Of a stretch of 64,000 nucleotides of DNA, positions 1 to 9,225 are shown in pieces. Under the pieces are notes generated by a model, which was not told the origin of the DNA, made no database searches, and worked only from the letters and a program-made list of their open reading frames with translations. Source of the stretch: Pseudomonas maumuensis. Its GTDB lineage: Bacteria; Pseudomonadota; Gammaproteobacteria; Pseudomonadales; Pseudomonadaceae. The DNA lies in the NCBI RefSeq assembly GCF_019139675.1, contig NZ_CP077077.1, positions 4,092,001 to 4,156,000 on the forward strand, in the 5' to 3' direction. Position numbers and translations under genes: made by a program. Position 1 is the stretch's first letter. Every line of letters starts with the position of its first letter.

Positions 1-258
1 CGGCACCGATTTGCTGTAGTCGGTGACCACGAAGCGTACGTCGAGCGAGTCGGCCGAGCGCTGCACCGAGCCCTTCTCGACCATGCCGCCGGCGCGGATG
101 CGGGTGTCCAGGGGCGCCTCGCCGTTGGCGATCTGCGTCGGGGTGTAGAACAGGTTGATGTTCTGCTGCAGCGCACTCAGGGCAAAGCCCACGGCGACGC
201 CGACACCGGCCAACAGGCCGAGGATGATGAACAGGCGTTTCTTGCGCTGCGGATTCAC
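1..258 (-). CDS. ccmE: Cytochrome c maturation protein CcmE (3' part cut off by window edge)
   Basis: CcmE is the periplasmic heme chaperone that holds heme covalently before passing it to apocytochrome c. The visible N-terminus starts at a GTG (258-256) and reads [20 protein letters not shown], a positively charged tip followed by one membrane anchor. It continues with the CcmE-typical stretch [15 protein letters not shown] and the VEKGSV region. The heme-binding histidine lies beyond the window. The GTG overlaps the ccmD stop (GTGA), so translation is probably coupled. It belongs to the ccmABCDE run read leftward. Confidence 0.93.
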   Translation of the reverse strand, partial: MNPQRKKRLFIILGLLAGVGVAVGFALSALQQNINLFYTPTQIANGEAPLDTRIRAGGMVEKGSVQRSADSLDVRFVVTDYSKSVP

Positions 259-431
259 GGTTTGTTCTCCCGGCGCAGACGACGCGCCTCTTCTTGCAGG
301 TAGCGACGGCGGGCCAGCAGCGGCGCGGCGACATTCAGCGCCAGCACCGCCAGGCAAATGCCATAGGCCGACCAGACGTACAGGCCATGATGGCCCATGG
401 CGAGAAAATCAGCGAAGGAGGCAAAACTCAT
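255..431 (-). CDS. ccmD: Heme exporter protein CcmD
   Basis: This is a 58-residue reading frame, small but clear. It has one membrane helix (about residues 15-40, [20 protein letters not shown]) and a basic cytoplasmic tail ([16 protein letters not shown]). CcmD is the small membrane subunit that helps release holo-CcmE from the CcmABC heme-handling complex. The start ATG overlaps the ccmC stop (ATGA at 428-431) and the stop overlaps the ccmE start. Identification rests on size, topology and position between ccmC and ccmE. Confidence 0.9.
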   Translation of the reverse strand: MSFASFADFLAMGHHGLYVWSAYGICLAVLALNVAAPLLARRRYLQEEARRLRRENKP

Positions 432-1195
432 CGTGCCGCCTCCCGGCCAAGCTGGCTCAGCACTTCATCCTTGACCCAGCTGGCCCGCGCTTCGCGCTTG
501 AGCACTTCCAGACGCATGCGCAGCAGCAGCACGGCGCCGAAGAAGCAATAGAAGCCCAACGCGGTGATCAGCAGCGGCGCCCACATTTCCACCGGCATTG
601 CCGGCTTTTCGGTGAGGGTGAAGGTGGCGCCCTGGTGCAGGGTGTTCCACCACTCCACCGAGTATTTGATGATCGGGATGTTGATCACGCCGACGATCGC
701 CAGTACCGCGCAGGCCTTGGCCGCGCTGTCGCGATTGCTGATGGCCTGGCCCAGGGCGATGATGCCGAAGTACAGGAACAGCAGGATGAGCATGGAGGTC
801 AGGCGCGCATCCCAGACCCACCAACTGCCCCAGGTGGGCTTGCCCCAGATCGCCCCGGTGACCAGCGCCACCGCGGTCATCCAGGCACCGATCGGCGCCG
901 CGCACTGCAGCGCGACATCGGCCAGTTTCATCTTCCACACCAGCCCCACCACGCCCGCCACGGCGAGCATCACATAGCACGACTGCGCCAGCATGGCGGT
1001 CGGCACATGGATATAGATGATGCGGAAACTGTTGCCCTGCTGGTAGTCCTGGGGGGCGAAGGCCAGCCCCCAGGTGATGCCGACCAGCAACAGCACGATG
1101 GCGCAAACGGTCAGCCACGGCAGCATGCGGCCGCTGATGGCATAGAACCATTTTGGGGAGCCTAGCTTGTGGAACCACGTCCAGCTTATTTTCAT
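428..1195 (-). CDS. ccmC: Heme exporter protein CcmC
   Basis: This 255-residue polytopic membrane protein carries the tryptophan-rich heme-binding signature [12 protein letters not shown] between membrane helices, diagnostic of the CcmC/CcmF family. CcmC loads heme onto CcmE. An upstream in-frame extension to 1228 is possible. The start at 1195 ([18 protein letters not shown]) was preferred because family members begin with this sequence. It is followed at once by ccmD with a 4-base overlap, so it is part of the ccm operon. Confidence 0.95.
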   Translation of the reverse strand: MKISWTWFHKLGSPKWFYAISGRMLPWLTVCAIVLLLVGITWGLAFAPQDYQQGNSFRIIYIHVPTAMLAQSCYVMLAVAGVVGLVWKMKLADVALQCAAPIGAWMTAVALVTGAIWGKPTWGSWWVWDARLTSMLILLFLYFGIIALGQAISNRDSAAKACAVLAIVGVINIPIIKYSVEWWNTLHQGATFTLTEKPAMPVEMWAPLLITALGFYCFFGAVLLLRMRLEVLKREARASWVKDEVLSQLGREAAR

Positions 1196-1241
1196 CAGGG
1201 TACATCCAGGGTGTTGGCCGGGCTGCAATGCCCGGCACTCG

Positions 1242-1910
1242 TTATTCGCCGACGCTGATCTTCAGCCCGGCCGCGATCGCAAAGGGTGCCAGTGTCACCG
1301 CCAGCGCCGTCAGGCTGGCGAGCCAGAGCAGATGACCGGTGGCGGGCATATTCTGCAACGCCGCCTGCAACGCACCACTGCCCAGGATCAATACAGGGAT
1401 ATACAACGGCAGAATCAGCAATGCCAGCAGCAGACCACCGCGCTTGAGACCGACCGTCAGCGCCGCCCCCACCGCGCCCAGCAGGCTCAGCACCGGGGTG
1501 CCCAACAGCAGGGAGGCGAGCAGCACCGGCAGGCAACTGGGCGGCAAACCCAGCATCAGCGCCAGCAGTGGTGCCAACAATACCAGCGCCAACCCGGAAA
1601 AGATCCAGTGCGCCAGCACCTTGGCCAGCACCAGCATGGCCAGCGGGTGCGGCGAAAGCACCCACTGCTCGAGCGAGCCGTCCTCGAAATCACTGCGGAA
1701 CAACCCGTCCAGCGACAACAGTACCGCCAGCAAGGCCGCGACCCAGACCAGTCCTGGCGACAAGGTTTGCAACAATTGCGTCTCTGGCCCTACCGCCAGG
1801 GGGAACAGGGCGACGACGATGGCGAAGAACACCAGCGGGTTGGCCAGCTCCGCCGGGCGGCGGAACAACAGACGCGCCTCGCGGCGCAACAGAAGAAGGA
1901 ATACGCTCAT
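1242..1910 (-). CDS. ccmB: Heme exporter protein CcmB (ABC permease)
   Basis: This is a 222-residue integral membrane protein with about six hydrophobic helices, starting [20 protein letters not shown]. CcmB is the permease partner of the CcmA ATPase in the CcmABCD complex that drives heme-CcmE release. The start at 1910 overlaps the ccmA stop in an ATGA, which favours it over the in-frame ATG three codons upstream (1919). The conserved region [16 protein letters not shown], typical of CcmB, is present near residues 60-75. Confidence 0.94.
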   Translation of the reverse strand: MSVFLLLLRREARLLFRRPAELANPLVFFAIVVALFPLAVGPETQLLQTLSPGLVWVAALLAVLLSLDGLFRSDFEDGSLEQWVLSPHPLAMLVLAKVLAHWIFSGLALVLLAPLLALMLGLPPSCLPVLLASLLLGTPVLSLLGAVGAALTVGLKRGGLLLALLILPLYIPVLILGSGALQAALQNMPATGHLLWLASLTALAVTLAPFAIAAGLKISVGE

Positions 1911-2539
1911 GCCGCCCATTGTCCCAGGTTCAGCTCGCGATAGCCGGATGGCTTGCGTTCGAGCGTATGGTGGGTGGTCAGCACCACGGTACCACCCTGC
2001 TCGCAGTGCGCTGCAAGGTGCGCTTCCAGTTGCGCCACGCCCTGCTTGTCGAGGGCGGTGAAAGGTTCGTCGAGGATCCACAGCGGCGGGCTGTCGAGGT
2101 ACAACCGAGCCAGGGCCACCCGGCGCTGCTGGCCGGCGGACAGGGTATGGCAGGGCACATCCTCGAAACCGCGCAGGCCGACGGCCTCCAGCGCCTTCCA
2201 GATCGCCTCGCGGTTGGCCGGGCGATGCAATGCGCAGAGCCAGGCAAGGTTCTCTTCGGCGGTGAGCAAGTCCTTGATCCCGGCGGCGTGGCCGATCCAC
2301 AGCAGGATGCTGGCCAGGGCATGGCGTTGCTCGGCCAACGGCTCGCCCCCCAGCAGGATCTGCCCGGCGGTGGGTTGCATGAGCCCTGCCAGCAGGCGCA
2401 GCAGGCTAGTCTTGCCGCTGCCGTTGGGGCCGGCGACCTGCAGCATGTCGCCAGGGTGCAGCTCGAAGTGCAGGTGCTCGAACAGCAGCCGCCAGTCGCG
2501 CTCGCAGGCCAGGCCCGCGGCTTGGAGGTGAAGGGTCAC
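1907..2539 (-). CDS. ccmA: Cytochrome c biogenesis ATP-binding protein CcmA
   Basis: This is a 210-residue ABC ATPase. The Walker A loop is GPNGSGKTS (about residues 38-46), the signature segment is TLSAGQQRR, and Walker B is [12 protein letters not shown]. It hydrolyses ATP to power CcmABCD-dependent release of holo-CcmE. It starts at a GTG (2539) with an AAGG about seven bases upstream. It is the first gene of the visible ccm operon. The 133-bp gap to the divergent fliK-like gene should hold its promoter, but no confident -10/-35 pair was found. Confidence 0.95.
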   Translation of the reverse strand: MTLHLQAAGLACERDWRLLFEHLHFELHPGDMLQVAGPNGSGKTSLLRLLAGLMQPTAGQILLGGEPLAEQRHALASILLWIGHAAGIKDLLTAEENLAWLCALHRPANREAIWKALEAVGLRGFEDVPCHTLSAGQQRRVALARLYLDSPPLWILDEPFTALDKQGVAQLEAHLAAHCEQGGTVVLTTHHTLERKPSGYRELNLGQWAA

Positions 2540-2672
2540 GGTATCGCCTTATGCAGTCTGTGTCTCAAGTCGCTTCAACCCTTGCCGTTATACTGGCAAT
2601 GGCGAGCGAGCGGCATTATTGCACGCGCCACCGCGCTGCCAAGAGGGCTGGTTCGACAGGTTGTATACAATC

Positions 2673-4241
2673 ATGACTGAAATCAATAGTCTCAGCACAC
2701 AAACCGCGGTAAGCGCCCAAGCGACAAGGGCCGCGATGTCCGGCGAACTGCTGCGCCTGCTGCAAGCCCAGCCCGGTCTGCTGCCGCCTGGAGAGACCGC
2801 CGAAGCCGAGGTCGTCACCCTGCGCCAGATCGGTCAGGAATTCCAGATGCTGCTGCGGCTCACCCAGGCCAATGGCAACCAGATCCAGGTATTGACCACC
2901 GCCAGCCAGCCGATGCCCCCCGGCAGTTTGATCACCGTCACCCAGCCCGAGAGCAGCCGCCTGGCGGTGATGGTGCAGCAGGCCATTGCCGGCAACATCG
3001 CCACCTTGACTCAACTGGATACCCGGCAGCTCCCGGTCGGCACCTTGCTGCAGGCCAAGGTGCTGACCAGCCAGGCCCTGCCGCAAAGCCCTGGCTCAGC
3101 CGTCACCTTCCGCTCGCTGGTGAGCCTGCTAAACAGCAGCCAGGCCGGTGCCACCCTGGCCATCGACAGCCCGCGCAGGCTCCCCGTGGGCAGCCTGCTC
3201 AGCGCGCTGGTGCAGGGCGAGCAGGCGTTGCGCTTCGTGCCCCTGAGCGGTCGCCAGGACCAGTTGGCCGTCACCCAGCATCTGTCGACCCAACAGAGCC
3301 TCCAGGCCTCGCTGCCGGGCGTACTCGACAACCTGCAGCGGATCACCAGCAACCCCGATGCCGCCCCCGAGCTGCGTGCCAGTGCCGAACGCCTGCTCGC
3401 CAGCCTGCCGGATGCACGGCAAATGGGGGATGCCAAGGGGCTGGCGCAGGCGCTCAATAATAGCGGCACGTTCTTCGAGTCCAAACTACTCGGCGGGCTG
3501 GCCAGCGGTATAGCGCCCGACCTGAAGGCGCAGCTGGTCAAGCTGGTCGCCCAGGCACTGCCCAATGTTCCCGGACACCCGCCGCTGGCCCCCGCGCTGG
3601 CGACTGGCACCCTCGCCCAGGCCCTGCCCGGCCTGGCCCGCAGTGCCCTGGGCATGCTTGGCCAGGTCAGCCCTCGGCCATTGCCCAGTGCATTCCCCCT
3701 GCCCTCGCGCCTGCTGCAGAAGCTGGAAAGCGAAGGCGATTTGCAACAATTGCTGCGCCTGGCCGCTGCCGCCATTTCCCGCTTGCAAAGCCACTCGCTG
3801 TCCAGCCTGCAACAAAGCGGCACGCTCGAGAACGGCAACCAGCAGACCACCTGGCAGACCGAAGTGCCGGTACGCCATGGCCAGGAATTCATCCCCCTGC
3901 AGGTCAAGCTGCAACGCGAGGAGACCCCGAAACAGCAAACCGAACGGGAGCGCGAACAGCATGATCCGCTGCAGGCCCTATGGCGTATAGAGCTGGCCTT
4001 CGACCTGGTGCCACTGGGCCCGCTGCAGGTACAGGCACAATTGATCCAGGGCCGACTGTCAGGCCAGCTGTGGGCGGAACAGGAACGTACCGCGCGCTTG
4101 ATCGACAGTCAGCTTGGCACCCTGCGCGAGCGCCTGCTGGCCCGTGGGCTGGATGTCGGCGACCTGGAGTGCCACCCCGGCACGCCCCCGCAGGGCCCGC
4201 GCACACGCCTCGAGCAACGTTGGGTGGATGAAACCGCATGA
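2673..4241 (+). CDS. fliK: Flagellar hook-length control protein FliK-like
   Basis: This 522-residue, Gln/Leu/Ala-rich protein begins MTEINSLSTQTAVSAQ. The long N-terminal two thirds is low in motifs. The last ~110 residues (LWRIELAFDLVPLGPLQVQ, then GQLWAEQERTARLIDS) look like the FliK C-terminal export-specificity domain. FliK measures hook length and switches FlhB from rod/hook to filament export. The stop overlaps the start of the next gene (ATGA), a free-standing FlhB C-terminal-like protein, which supports a joint export role. Pseudomonas often carries more than one FliK-like gene, so this one may be a paralogue. Confidence 0.8.
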   Translation: MTEINSLSTQTAVSAQATRAAMSGELLRLLQAQPGLLPPGETAEAEVVTLRQIGQEFQMLLRLTQANGNQIQVLTTASQPMPPGSLITVTQPESSRLAVMVQQAIAGNIATLTQLDTRQLPVGTLLQAKVLTSQALPQSPGSAVTFRSLVSLLNSSQAGATLAIDSPRRLPVGSLLSALVQGEQALRFVPLSGRQDQLAVTQHLSTQQSLQASLPGVLDNLQRITSNPDAAPELRASAERLLASLPDARQMGDAKGLAQALNNSGTFFESKLLGGLASGIAPDLKAQLVKLVAQALPNVPGHPPLAPALATGTLAQALPGLARSALGMLGQVSPRPLPSAFPLPSRLLQKLESEGDLQQLLRLAAAAISRLQSHSLSSLQQSGTLENGNQQTTWQTEVPVRHGQEFIPLQVKLQREETPKQQTEREREQHDPLQALWRIELAFDLVPLGPLQVQAQLIQGRLSGQLWAEQERTARLIDSQLGTLRERLLARGLDVGDLECHPGTPPQGPRTRLEQRWVDETA

Positions 4242-4579
4242 AGCACAAACAGCCACGCCAGGCCATCGCCCTGAGCTACGACGGCCAACAGGCCCCGACC
4301 CTGAGCGCCAAGGGCGACGACGAACTGGCCGAAGCCATCCTCGCCCTGGCCCGTGAGCACGAAGTGCCAATCTACGAGAACGCCGAACTGGTGCGCCTGC
4401 TGGCACGCCTAGAGTTGGGCGAGCAGATTCCCGAAGCGCTGTACCTGACCATCGCCGAAATCATCGCCTTCGCCTGGCAACTGCGCGGCAAGGTGCCGGT
4501 AGGCTTCGCCGACGAACCGCCAAGTGAACGCGACATCACGCCAACATTGCTGCACCTGCCGCCATCCGCTCAGGGATAA
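4238..4579 (+). CDS. FlhB C-terminal domain-like protein (FhlB/EscU-YscU type)
   Basis: This 113-residue soluble protein has the pattern of the FlhB cytoplasmic C-terminal domain: AIALSYDGQQAPTLSAKGDD, then AREHEVPIYENAELVRLLARLELGEQIPEALYLTIAEIIAFAW. It lacks the membrane half and the NPTH autocleavage site of true FlhB. Family members are thought to bind the flagellar export gate or replace the cleaved FlhBcc fragment. It is translationally coupled to the FliK-like gene. Its stop overlaps by ten bases the end of the convergent M91 gene, marking a sharp boundary with the accessory insert. Confidence 0.85.
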   Translation: MKHKQPRQAIALSYDGQQAPTLSAKGDDELAEAILALAREHEVPIYENAELVRLLARLELGEQIPEALYLTIAEIIAFAWQLRGKVPVGFADEPPSERDITPTLLHLPPSAQG

Positions 4580-5751
4580 GTCAGCCGAGCAGGCAAACCG
4601 AGCTCACGACGTAGCGCGTTTTCGTTGAATGGATCAGGGTTGGTGCTTACCGCCGGAGTGGCGGCGTCATCATCGAAGTCAAAGGGCGGCTGACCGCTGT
4701 CGAGGCCGACGGCCTGCATTTCACCGTTACCCAGAATGCTGCCGGTCGCGAAGTTCCAAGCATGGCAAAGCTCATGATATAGGATCACCAGCGAAGGAAA
4801 ACCGGGCATGTGGACAAGAGGATTATAGGAAACCACCATTTCTTGGATCCGAGCCCCTCGGCTACCGTTCACCACGCCTGCCCCTCCTTGGGCCCTGTCG
4901 TAGCCGGCCGTGGCATTGTCAAGCATGTCGCTATGCTCGATCTTCACTTTCACATTTCTAGCCACCAGATCTTCGAGCAGCACCGACGCCGTCGGGCTCG
5001 CCCTGAGTACGTTCAAGTGACGGATAACGTGTTGGATGTACTCAGGCGAGCCTTGGATATCGAACGTCTGAGTGTAGGCTTGAGGGAGCGAAGCATCATC
5101 CAGCGAGTGCATCAGCGGGGCATCGAAACCATCGACCGGGGTAACATTTCCGACCCTACCGTACACCCGATCATCGAGTGCGCCAGTGGTCAAGCGGTTA
5201 TCGCCAGTGAGCGCTTCGATGATCGCCCGCCCGCCCTCGACGTAAACCCTGTCATCGCCGGGCCCACAGTGCAACATGCCAAGGTCGGCATCGCTGACGA
5301 TCAAGTCGTTGCCGGAGCCGCCCTCGATCTCGACATCGGCCTGGCCCTTGGCAATGACTCGATCCGCGCCAGGCCCAGCACCGACCACGACGCTGCCCCC
5401 TGTCTGCGCCGACCCCATGCGCTGCAGATGGACTTCATCATCACCCTCCCCTGTTTCTATCACCGCGAGGGTGCTGGCATCGGTCAACATGAGCACCTTG
5501 TCATTGCCCTTGCCGGTCTTGATATGCAGCAGTTGTCCAGGTGCCGGTTCCACCTCGTAGACAACGTCCCACACGTGTATGGAGATACCGCTCAGTCGTG
5601 GTTCCACACGTAGCTCAACGGCCTTAATCAGCACTTCGATACGCAGTGCCGTACCCTCCTGAAAAATTGCCAACTGACGATCACGAAAAGGCAAAGGTTC
5701 GTGCCGAGGCGGATCCACGGGCGTATTCACAACGACATGATTCAAGCTCAT
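4570..5751 (-). CDS. M91-family (NleD/HopH1-like) zinc metalloprotease effector with RTX-like repeats
   Basis: This 393-residue protein carries the zinc-protease motif HELCHAW (His326, Glu327, His330) and a downstream Glu344 as probable third ligand (GNGEMQAVG). The C-terminal ending NENALRRELGLPARLTYP is a strong family mark for Peptidase_M91, the type III effector proteases NleD and HopH1. Residues about 80-175 contain glycine/aspartate repeats (GKGNDKV, GEGDDEV, GGSGNDLI, GPGDDRV) that resemble calcium-binding RTX nonapeptides. No signal peptide was seen. The start at 5751 has GGAAG eight bases upstream; an in-frame extension to 5859 lacks support. A host-targeted or competitor-targeted toxin is inferred. 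Confidence 0.8.
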   Translation of the reverse strand: MSLNHVVVNTPVDPPRHEPLPFRDRQLAIFQEGTALRIEVLIKAVELRVEPRLSGISIHVWDVVYEVEPAPGQLLHIKTGKGNDKVLMLTDASTLAVIETGEGDDEVHLQRMGSAQTGGSVVVGAGPGADRVIAKGQADVEIEGGSGNDLIVSDADLGMLHCGPGDDRVYVEGGRAIIEALTGDNRLTTGALDDRVYGRVGNVTPVDGFDAPLMHSLDDASLPQAYTQTFDIQGSPEYIQHVIRHLNVLRASPTASVLLEDLVARNVKVKIEHSDMLDNATAGYDRAQGGAGVVNGSRGARIQEMVVSYNPLVHMPGFPSLVILYHELCHAWNFATGSILGNGEMQAVGLDSGQPPFDFDDDAATPAVSTNPDPFNENALRRELGLPARLTYP

Positions 5752-5948
5752 AGCATGGTCTTCCAGAAAATGACTGAGCCTGGATCCTAGCGACGTCCAC
5801 AACGGCGAGTGCGCTGCACAGGCTAACACCTGCATCCCATCCGAATGTGCCGGCCCCACCTGCGCTGACCAAGGGCCGTAGTAACTAACGCTTCAGCGCT
5901 GCATGAACTTGGCGCTAGCAGGGATTGAGCAGTCATTCAGGCTCAAAT

Positions 5949-8771
5949 ATGCACCGCAGTTGGCAAAAGCTTATGGCCAACCATGCAGGCTCCCCCCACC
6001 ACCAGGCCTGGATCATGCTTAAGCTCAACATCAACGCCAGCGGCGTGCAGTTCGTCCGCGATCACCTCAAAAGCTTCCCCCGCCCCGACCGGGCAGCGGC
6101 CAACGCCATCCGCACCTGGAGCGCCGGGCGCGGCCAGCCGCTGGATCCGGACCGGGTCGCGGTTGTCACCTTCCACTACCAGCCACAAGGGGCGCAGGGC
6201 TACCTCGCCACGGTCATCGAACGCATGACTCTGACCCAGGCGGTACTGAGCAACTGGCAAGGTGAAACCAACAACAACCTGGCCGGCGCGCTGTTCGCCA
6301 GCCCCTGGGCCGGCACTTTCCCCGATGGCCCCGTCACTTTCGTCGACGCCCTGCCCACGCCCAGCCAATGGCAAACCGGCGCCAGCTATCAGGTCTACAA
6401 CGGCCTATTCCGTATCGAACAACCCGAGCGTATCGATGCCAGCAGCCATGTACTGGTCGCGGCCGAGGCGTTCCAGTCGTTCATCTGGGATCTGGACCTG
6501 CACACTGCCTACGCGACTATGCTGGACAACTATTGGGAAGCGTCCTTCGCCAGCCATCGATTGACGGCCAAGCTTGCCTTCATCACCGCCTGCAACAAAC
6601 AGGTACAGGAAGGCAGCCTCAGCGATGCGGCGCGCAAGCTCGCCTGGCAAGCCGCCGGCCTGAGTGAGGAGGCCCCAGGCCTGCAGGCCTGCACGCTGAA
6701 CATCTATGGCTACGCCAGTACCGACGCACTGCTGCTAAGCACCACTGATGCCTCGCTGGTCGTGCTCTACTTGCCCGGCAACAGCTCGCCCTTGCACCAA
6801 TTCGCCAATCTGGACGCCCTGCGCGACTGGGTCGGCGTGCAATGCCGGGACGGGCAAAAGCGTGCCGCGCTGAAGCGCTACTTCGCCCAAGCCGACGGGC
6901 CGGATGGCCTGGATTTCAGCGGCCTGGACGAAGCCCTGATCGGCCTTGGGACCTACCCTGCCATACACCACCGCTCGCCGCAGCGCGCCGGTTTCACCAC
7001 GGACGGGCCCTGGTCTGCGCGCCAGTACGTGCATTACCGGCCAGAACATTACAGCGCGCCGCTGACCGGCGACCTGTTCCAGGCACTGGCCGAACGCCAG
7101 AAAGCCCGAACCTATGCCGACGCCGATTTCATCATCACCAGCGATTACGACGTGAGCAAAGCCCGCTGGCGCGGCTACCTGAATTCGGCCATGAACCTGC
7201 TGGCGCCGCTGGCGCTGGTGGTGCCCGAACTGTTGGTGATCGTTGCCGCCGGCGGCATTGCCCAATTCGGCCTGGGGCTGGACCAGGCCATCAACGGCAA
7301 GGACGCACAACGACAGGCCGAAGGTGTCCAGACCCTCACCTACGGCCTGCTCAACGCAACGGTCCTGCCAGTCGCGCTCGAACACCTCGGCCAGTTGTTC
7401 CGGGTCAAGAGCGAAGGCTTCGTCATTCTTCCCAGCCGGATCAACGAGCAATGGGGCTACCCGCTTAGCCCACTGGACGCCCCGCGGCTCCCTGAAATGG
7501 AAGTGGCCCGCTACTTCAACATTCCCGACAATATCGCGCCCCTGGCTGGAGCCGACGAGGCCACCGCCGGCGCGGTGATCAGGAGCCCCAGGTACGATGG
7601 CCGACCGGACATGCTCTCGACCTGTATCGATACCTACAATGAAGAAGTGGTGTACGACATGGAGCAGGACGCGTTCATCATCGAACGCGACACCAACCAA
7701 GTCAGTCCTCGACTCTACGCGGCCCGCGCGGGCTCCAGGGAGTTGCGTTTCGTGGAGCGCGGACGCCCGATCACCGACCTGATGCGCAGCGTCACCTTGC
7801 GAGCGCTGGGCGTGGACCTGCCCCTGCCCCTCGAACTTCCTCTCGCCCCCGCCCTTGGCAGCGCCCCCATTGCAAAGACCATCTCCTGTCTGTGGGTGGG
7901 CGACAGAGCCATCGGCGCCGACTTGATCGACAACCTGGGCCACAACGCCACCCAACTGAAGAACAGCACCTACACCTACCGCCTGTACCTGTCGAACGCC
8001 AACACGGCCGCGTACGAGCAAAATCTGCGCCTGCTCGCCGAAGGAGCGCCCGATTTGCAGGTGTTACCCCTGGAGGAGCAGCCGTTCTACAAGGCGTTCA
8101 AGCAGAGCCCCTACCATCGGCAATATCAGGCGGCGCTGGACGGCAATGGCGGGGTAGCGACCAACTTCGCCTCGGCATCGGACACCTTGCGTTACTACAT
8201 GCTCGACCAGCAAGGCGGCTTATACATGGATGTGGACGACAGCTTCCTGGCAGCCGGCGAGTATCCCTACGTGGTCGACGGGCAAGGCCTTGGCCAGCCC
8301 GGCGAGCCTATCGACCGAGTGCCTTTGCTGGCAACCCCTGACGGCCTGGTGCTGCCGCCACCGATGTCCAACGAGAAGATGGGTATGACCTGCCTGTACA
8401 ACACCAGCATGATCGGCAGCCATGCCAACAACCCGACGCTCAAGGCCATCCTCGAGGAGATGCACGCGCGGTTCCAGGCCAGCCCGGCGTTCTACGACAG
8501 CAAGCCGGACCTGGCCAGCGACCCAGCGGGATTCTATCGTTATGCCAGCGAACTGAGCCGGTTGACAGGGCCACGCCTGCTCACCGATGTGCTCGATCGA
8601 GAGCTGGCGAGCCTCTACCGCCTGCGACAGGTGTTCAATCTGAGTTGCCTGCCCAAGGTAAATGCCTGGCAGTACGTGAACCCGGACGCGGTGGCGCAAG
8701 CCACGCACGCCCTCTTGCCTTTGAATCGGATTGCCAAGGTCGGCGGTAACCACTCCTGGGCCAGGACCTGA
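5949..8771 (+). CDS. Large toxin-like protein with C-terminal TcdA/TcdB-type DXD glycosyltransferase
   Basis: This ~940-residue protein has a C-terminal ~300 residues that match the clostridial-toxin type glycosyltransferase. It has a tryptophan strand (CLWVGDRAIG), the donor-sugar motif SDTLRYYMLDQQGG followed by YMDVDD (DVDD at about 761-764), and a terminal HSW. The first ~500 residues resemble the dermonecrotic-toxin-like N-terminal region common in Pseudomonas toxins. They include a hydrophobic helical pair at about 412-450 (LLAPLALVVPELLVIVAAGG) suited to membrane insertion. The start is uncertain: TTG 5925, ATG 5949 and ATG 5973 are all in frame and none has a strong ribosome site. Glycosylation of a target-cell protein is inferred. 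It is divergent from the M91 gene. Confidence 0.75.
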   Translation: MHRSWQKLMANHAGSPHHQAWIMLKLNINASGVQFVRDHLKSFPRPDRAAANAIRTWSAGRGQPLDPDRVAVVTFHYQPQGAQGYLATVIERMTLTQAVLSNWQGETNNNLAGALFASPWAGTFPDGPVTFVDALPTPSQWQTGASYQVYNGLFRIEQPERIDASSHVLVAAEAFQSFIWDLDLHTAYATMLDNYWEASFASHRLTAKLAFITACNKQVQEGSLSDAARKLAWQAAGLSEEAPGLQACTLNIYGYASTDALLLSTTDASLVVLYLPGNSSPLHQFANLDALRDWVGVQCRDGQKRAALKRYFAQADGPDGLDFSGLDEALIGLGTYPAIHHRSPQRAGFTTDGPWSARQYVHYRPEHYSAPLTGDLFQALAERQKARTYADADFIITSDYDVSKARWRGYLNSAMNLLAPLALVVPELLVIVAAGGIAQFGLGLDQAINGKDAQRQAEGVQTLTYGLLNATVLPVALEHLGQLFRVKSEGFVILPSRINEQWGYPLSPLDAPRLPEMEVARYFNIPDNIAPLAGADEATAGAVIRSPRYDGRPDMLSTCIDTYNEEVVYDMEQDAFIIERDTNQVSPRLYAARAGSRELRFVERGRPITDLMRSVTLRALGVDLPLPLELPLAPALGSAPIAKTISCLWVGDRAIGADLIDNLGHNATQLKNSTYTYRLYLSNANTAAYEQNLRLLAEGAPDLQVLPLEEQPFYKAFKQSPYHRQYQAALDGNGGVATNFASASDTLRYYMLDQQGGLYMDVDDSFLAAGEYPYVVDGQGLGQPGEPIDRVPLLATPDGLVLPPPMSNEKMGMTCLYNTSMIGSHANNPTLKAILEEMHARFQASPAFYDSKPDLASDPAGFYRYASELSRLTGPRLLTDVLDRELASLYRLRQVFNLSCLPKVNAWQYVNPDAVAQATHALLPLNRIAKVGGNHSWART

Positions 8772-8828
8772 TGCAACGGCAAGGATCCGAATGAGCGGTA
8801 GCTACAACACCAAGCTGGGCAACCGTGA

Positions 8829-9224
8829 TCACTCGCCGCGGTGCAGCTTGCTCATCAACTGCGCCTCGGCCTGGGTCAAGCCGCAGGTCTGGGTGAGCTC
8901 CTCGACGCTGGCGCCCATCCCCACCAGCTTGGCGGCCTGGGCGAAGGTCACGCTGTTGGGGTCGCGCTGCTCGAGTTGCTGCAGCTTCTCAGGCAACGGC
9001 GCCAGCACCGCGCGCAACTCATGGATCGCTTCGCCCATGCGCACGGTGCCGTTCTGGTAGTCGTCCAGACGCTTGGCGAGGTCTTTGATGCGCTGGTCAC
9101 GCAGCGCATCGCCCTGGGCCTGCTGGGCGGCCAGCTCGCGCTGGCGCTTGCTGTAGTTGAGGAAGAACCACAGGCTCAGGGCCCACAGCAGCGCCAGGAA
9201 GATGACAGCAACCTCGAAGATCAA
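8829..9224 (-). CDS. DUF2802 family protein
   Basis: This 131-residue protein has one N-terminal membrane helix (MIFEVAVIFLALLWALSLWF), a coiled-coil-like middle rich in Gln, Arg and Glu, and a C-terminal helix-turn-helix-like segment (AAKLVGMGASVEELTQTCGL) typical of DUF2802. It starts at TTG 9224 with a GGAGA upstream, one base after the cheW stop. It sits at the end of the flagellar/chemotaxis run in pseudomonads. The molecular role is unknown; membrane placement and cotranscription with cheW suggest a link to chemosensory or flagellar structures. Confidence 0.85.
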   Translation of the reverse strand: MIFEVAVIFLALLWALSLWFFLNYSKRQRELAAQQAQGDALRDQRIKDLAKRLDDYQNGTVRMGEAIHELRAVLAPLPEKLQQLEQRDPNSVTFAQAAKLVGMGASVEELTQTCGLTQAEAQLMSKLHRGE

Positions 9225-9225
9225 C

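Noticed and set aside
1242..2300. A 352-residue version of ccmB starting inside ccmA
   Set aside because: The first ~130 residues are out-of-frame ccmA sequence; CcmB homologues start at MSVFLLLL.
4570..8771. A type III secretion island
   Set aside because: The nearby export genes are flagellar-type (FliK-like, FlhB-like, FlhA) and no needle, translocon or Hrp regulator genes are present.
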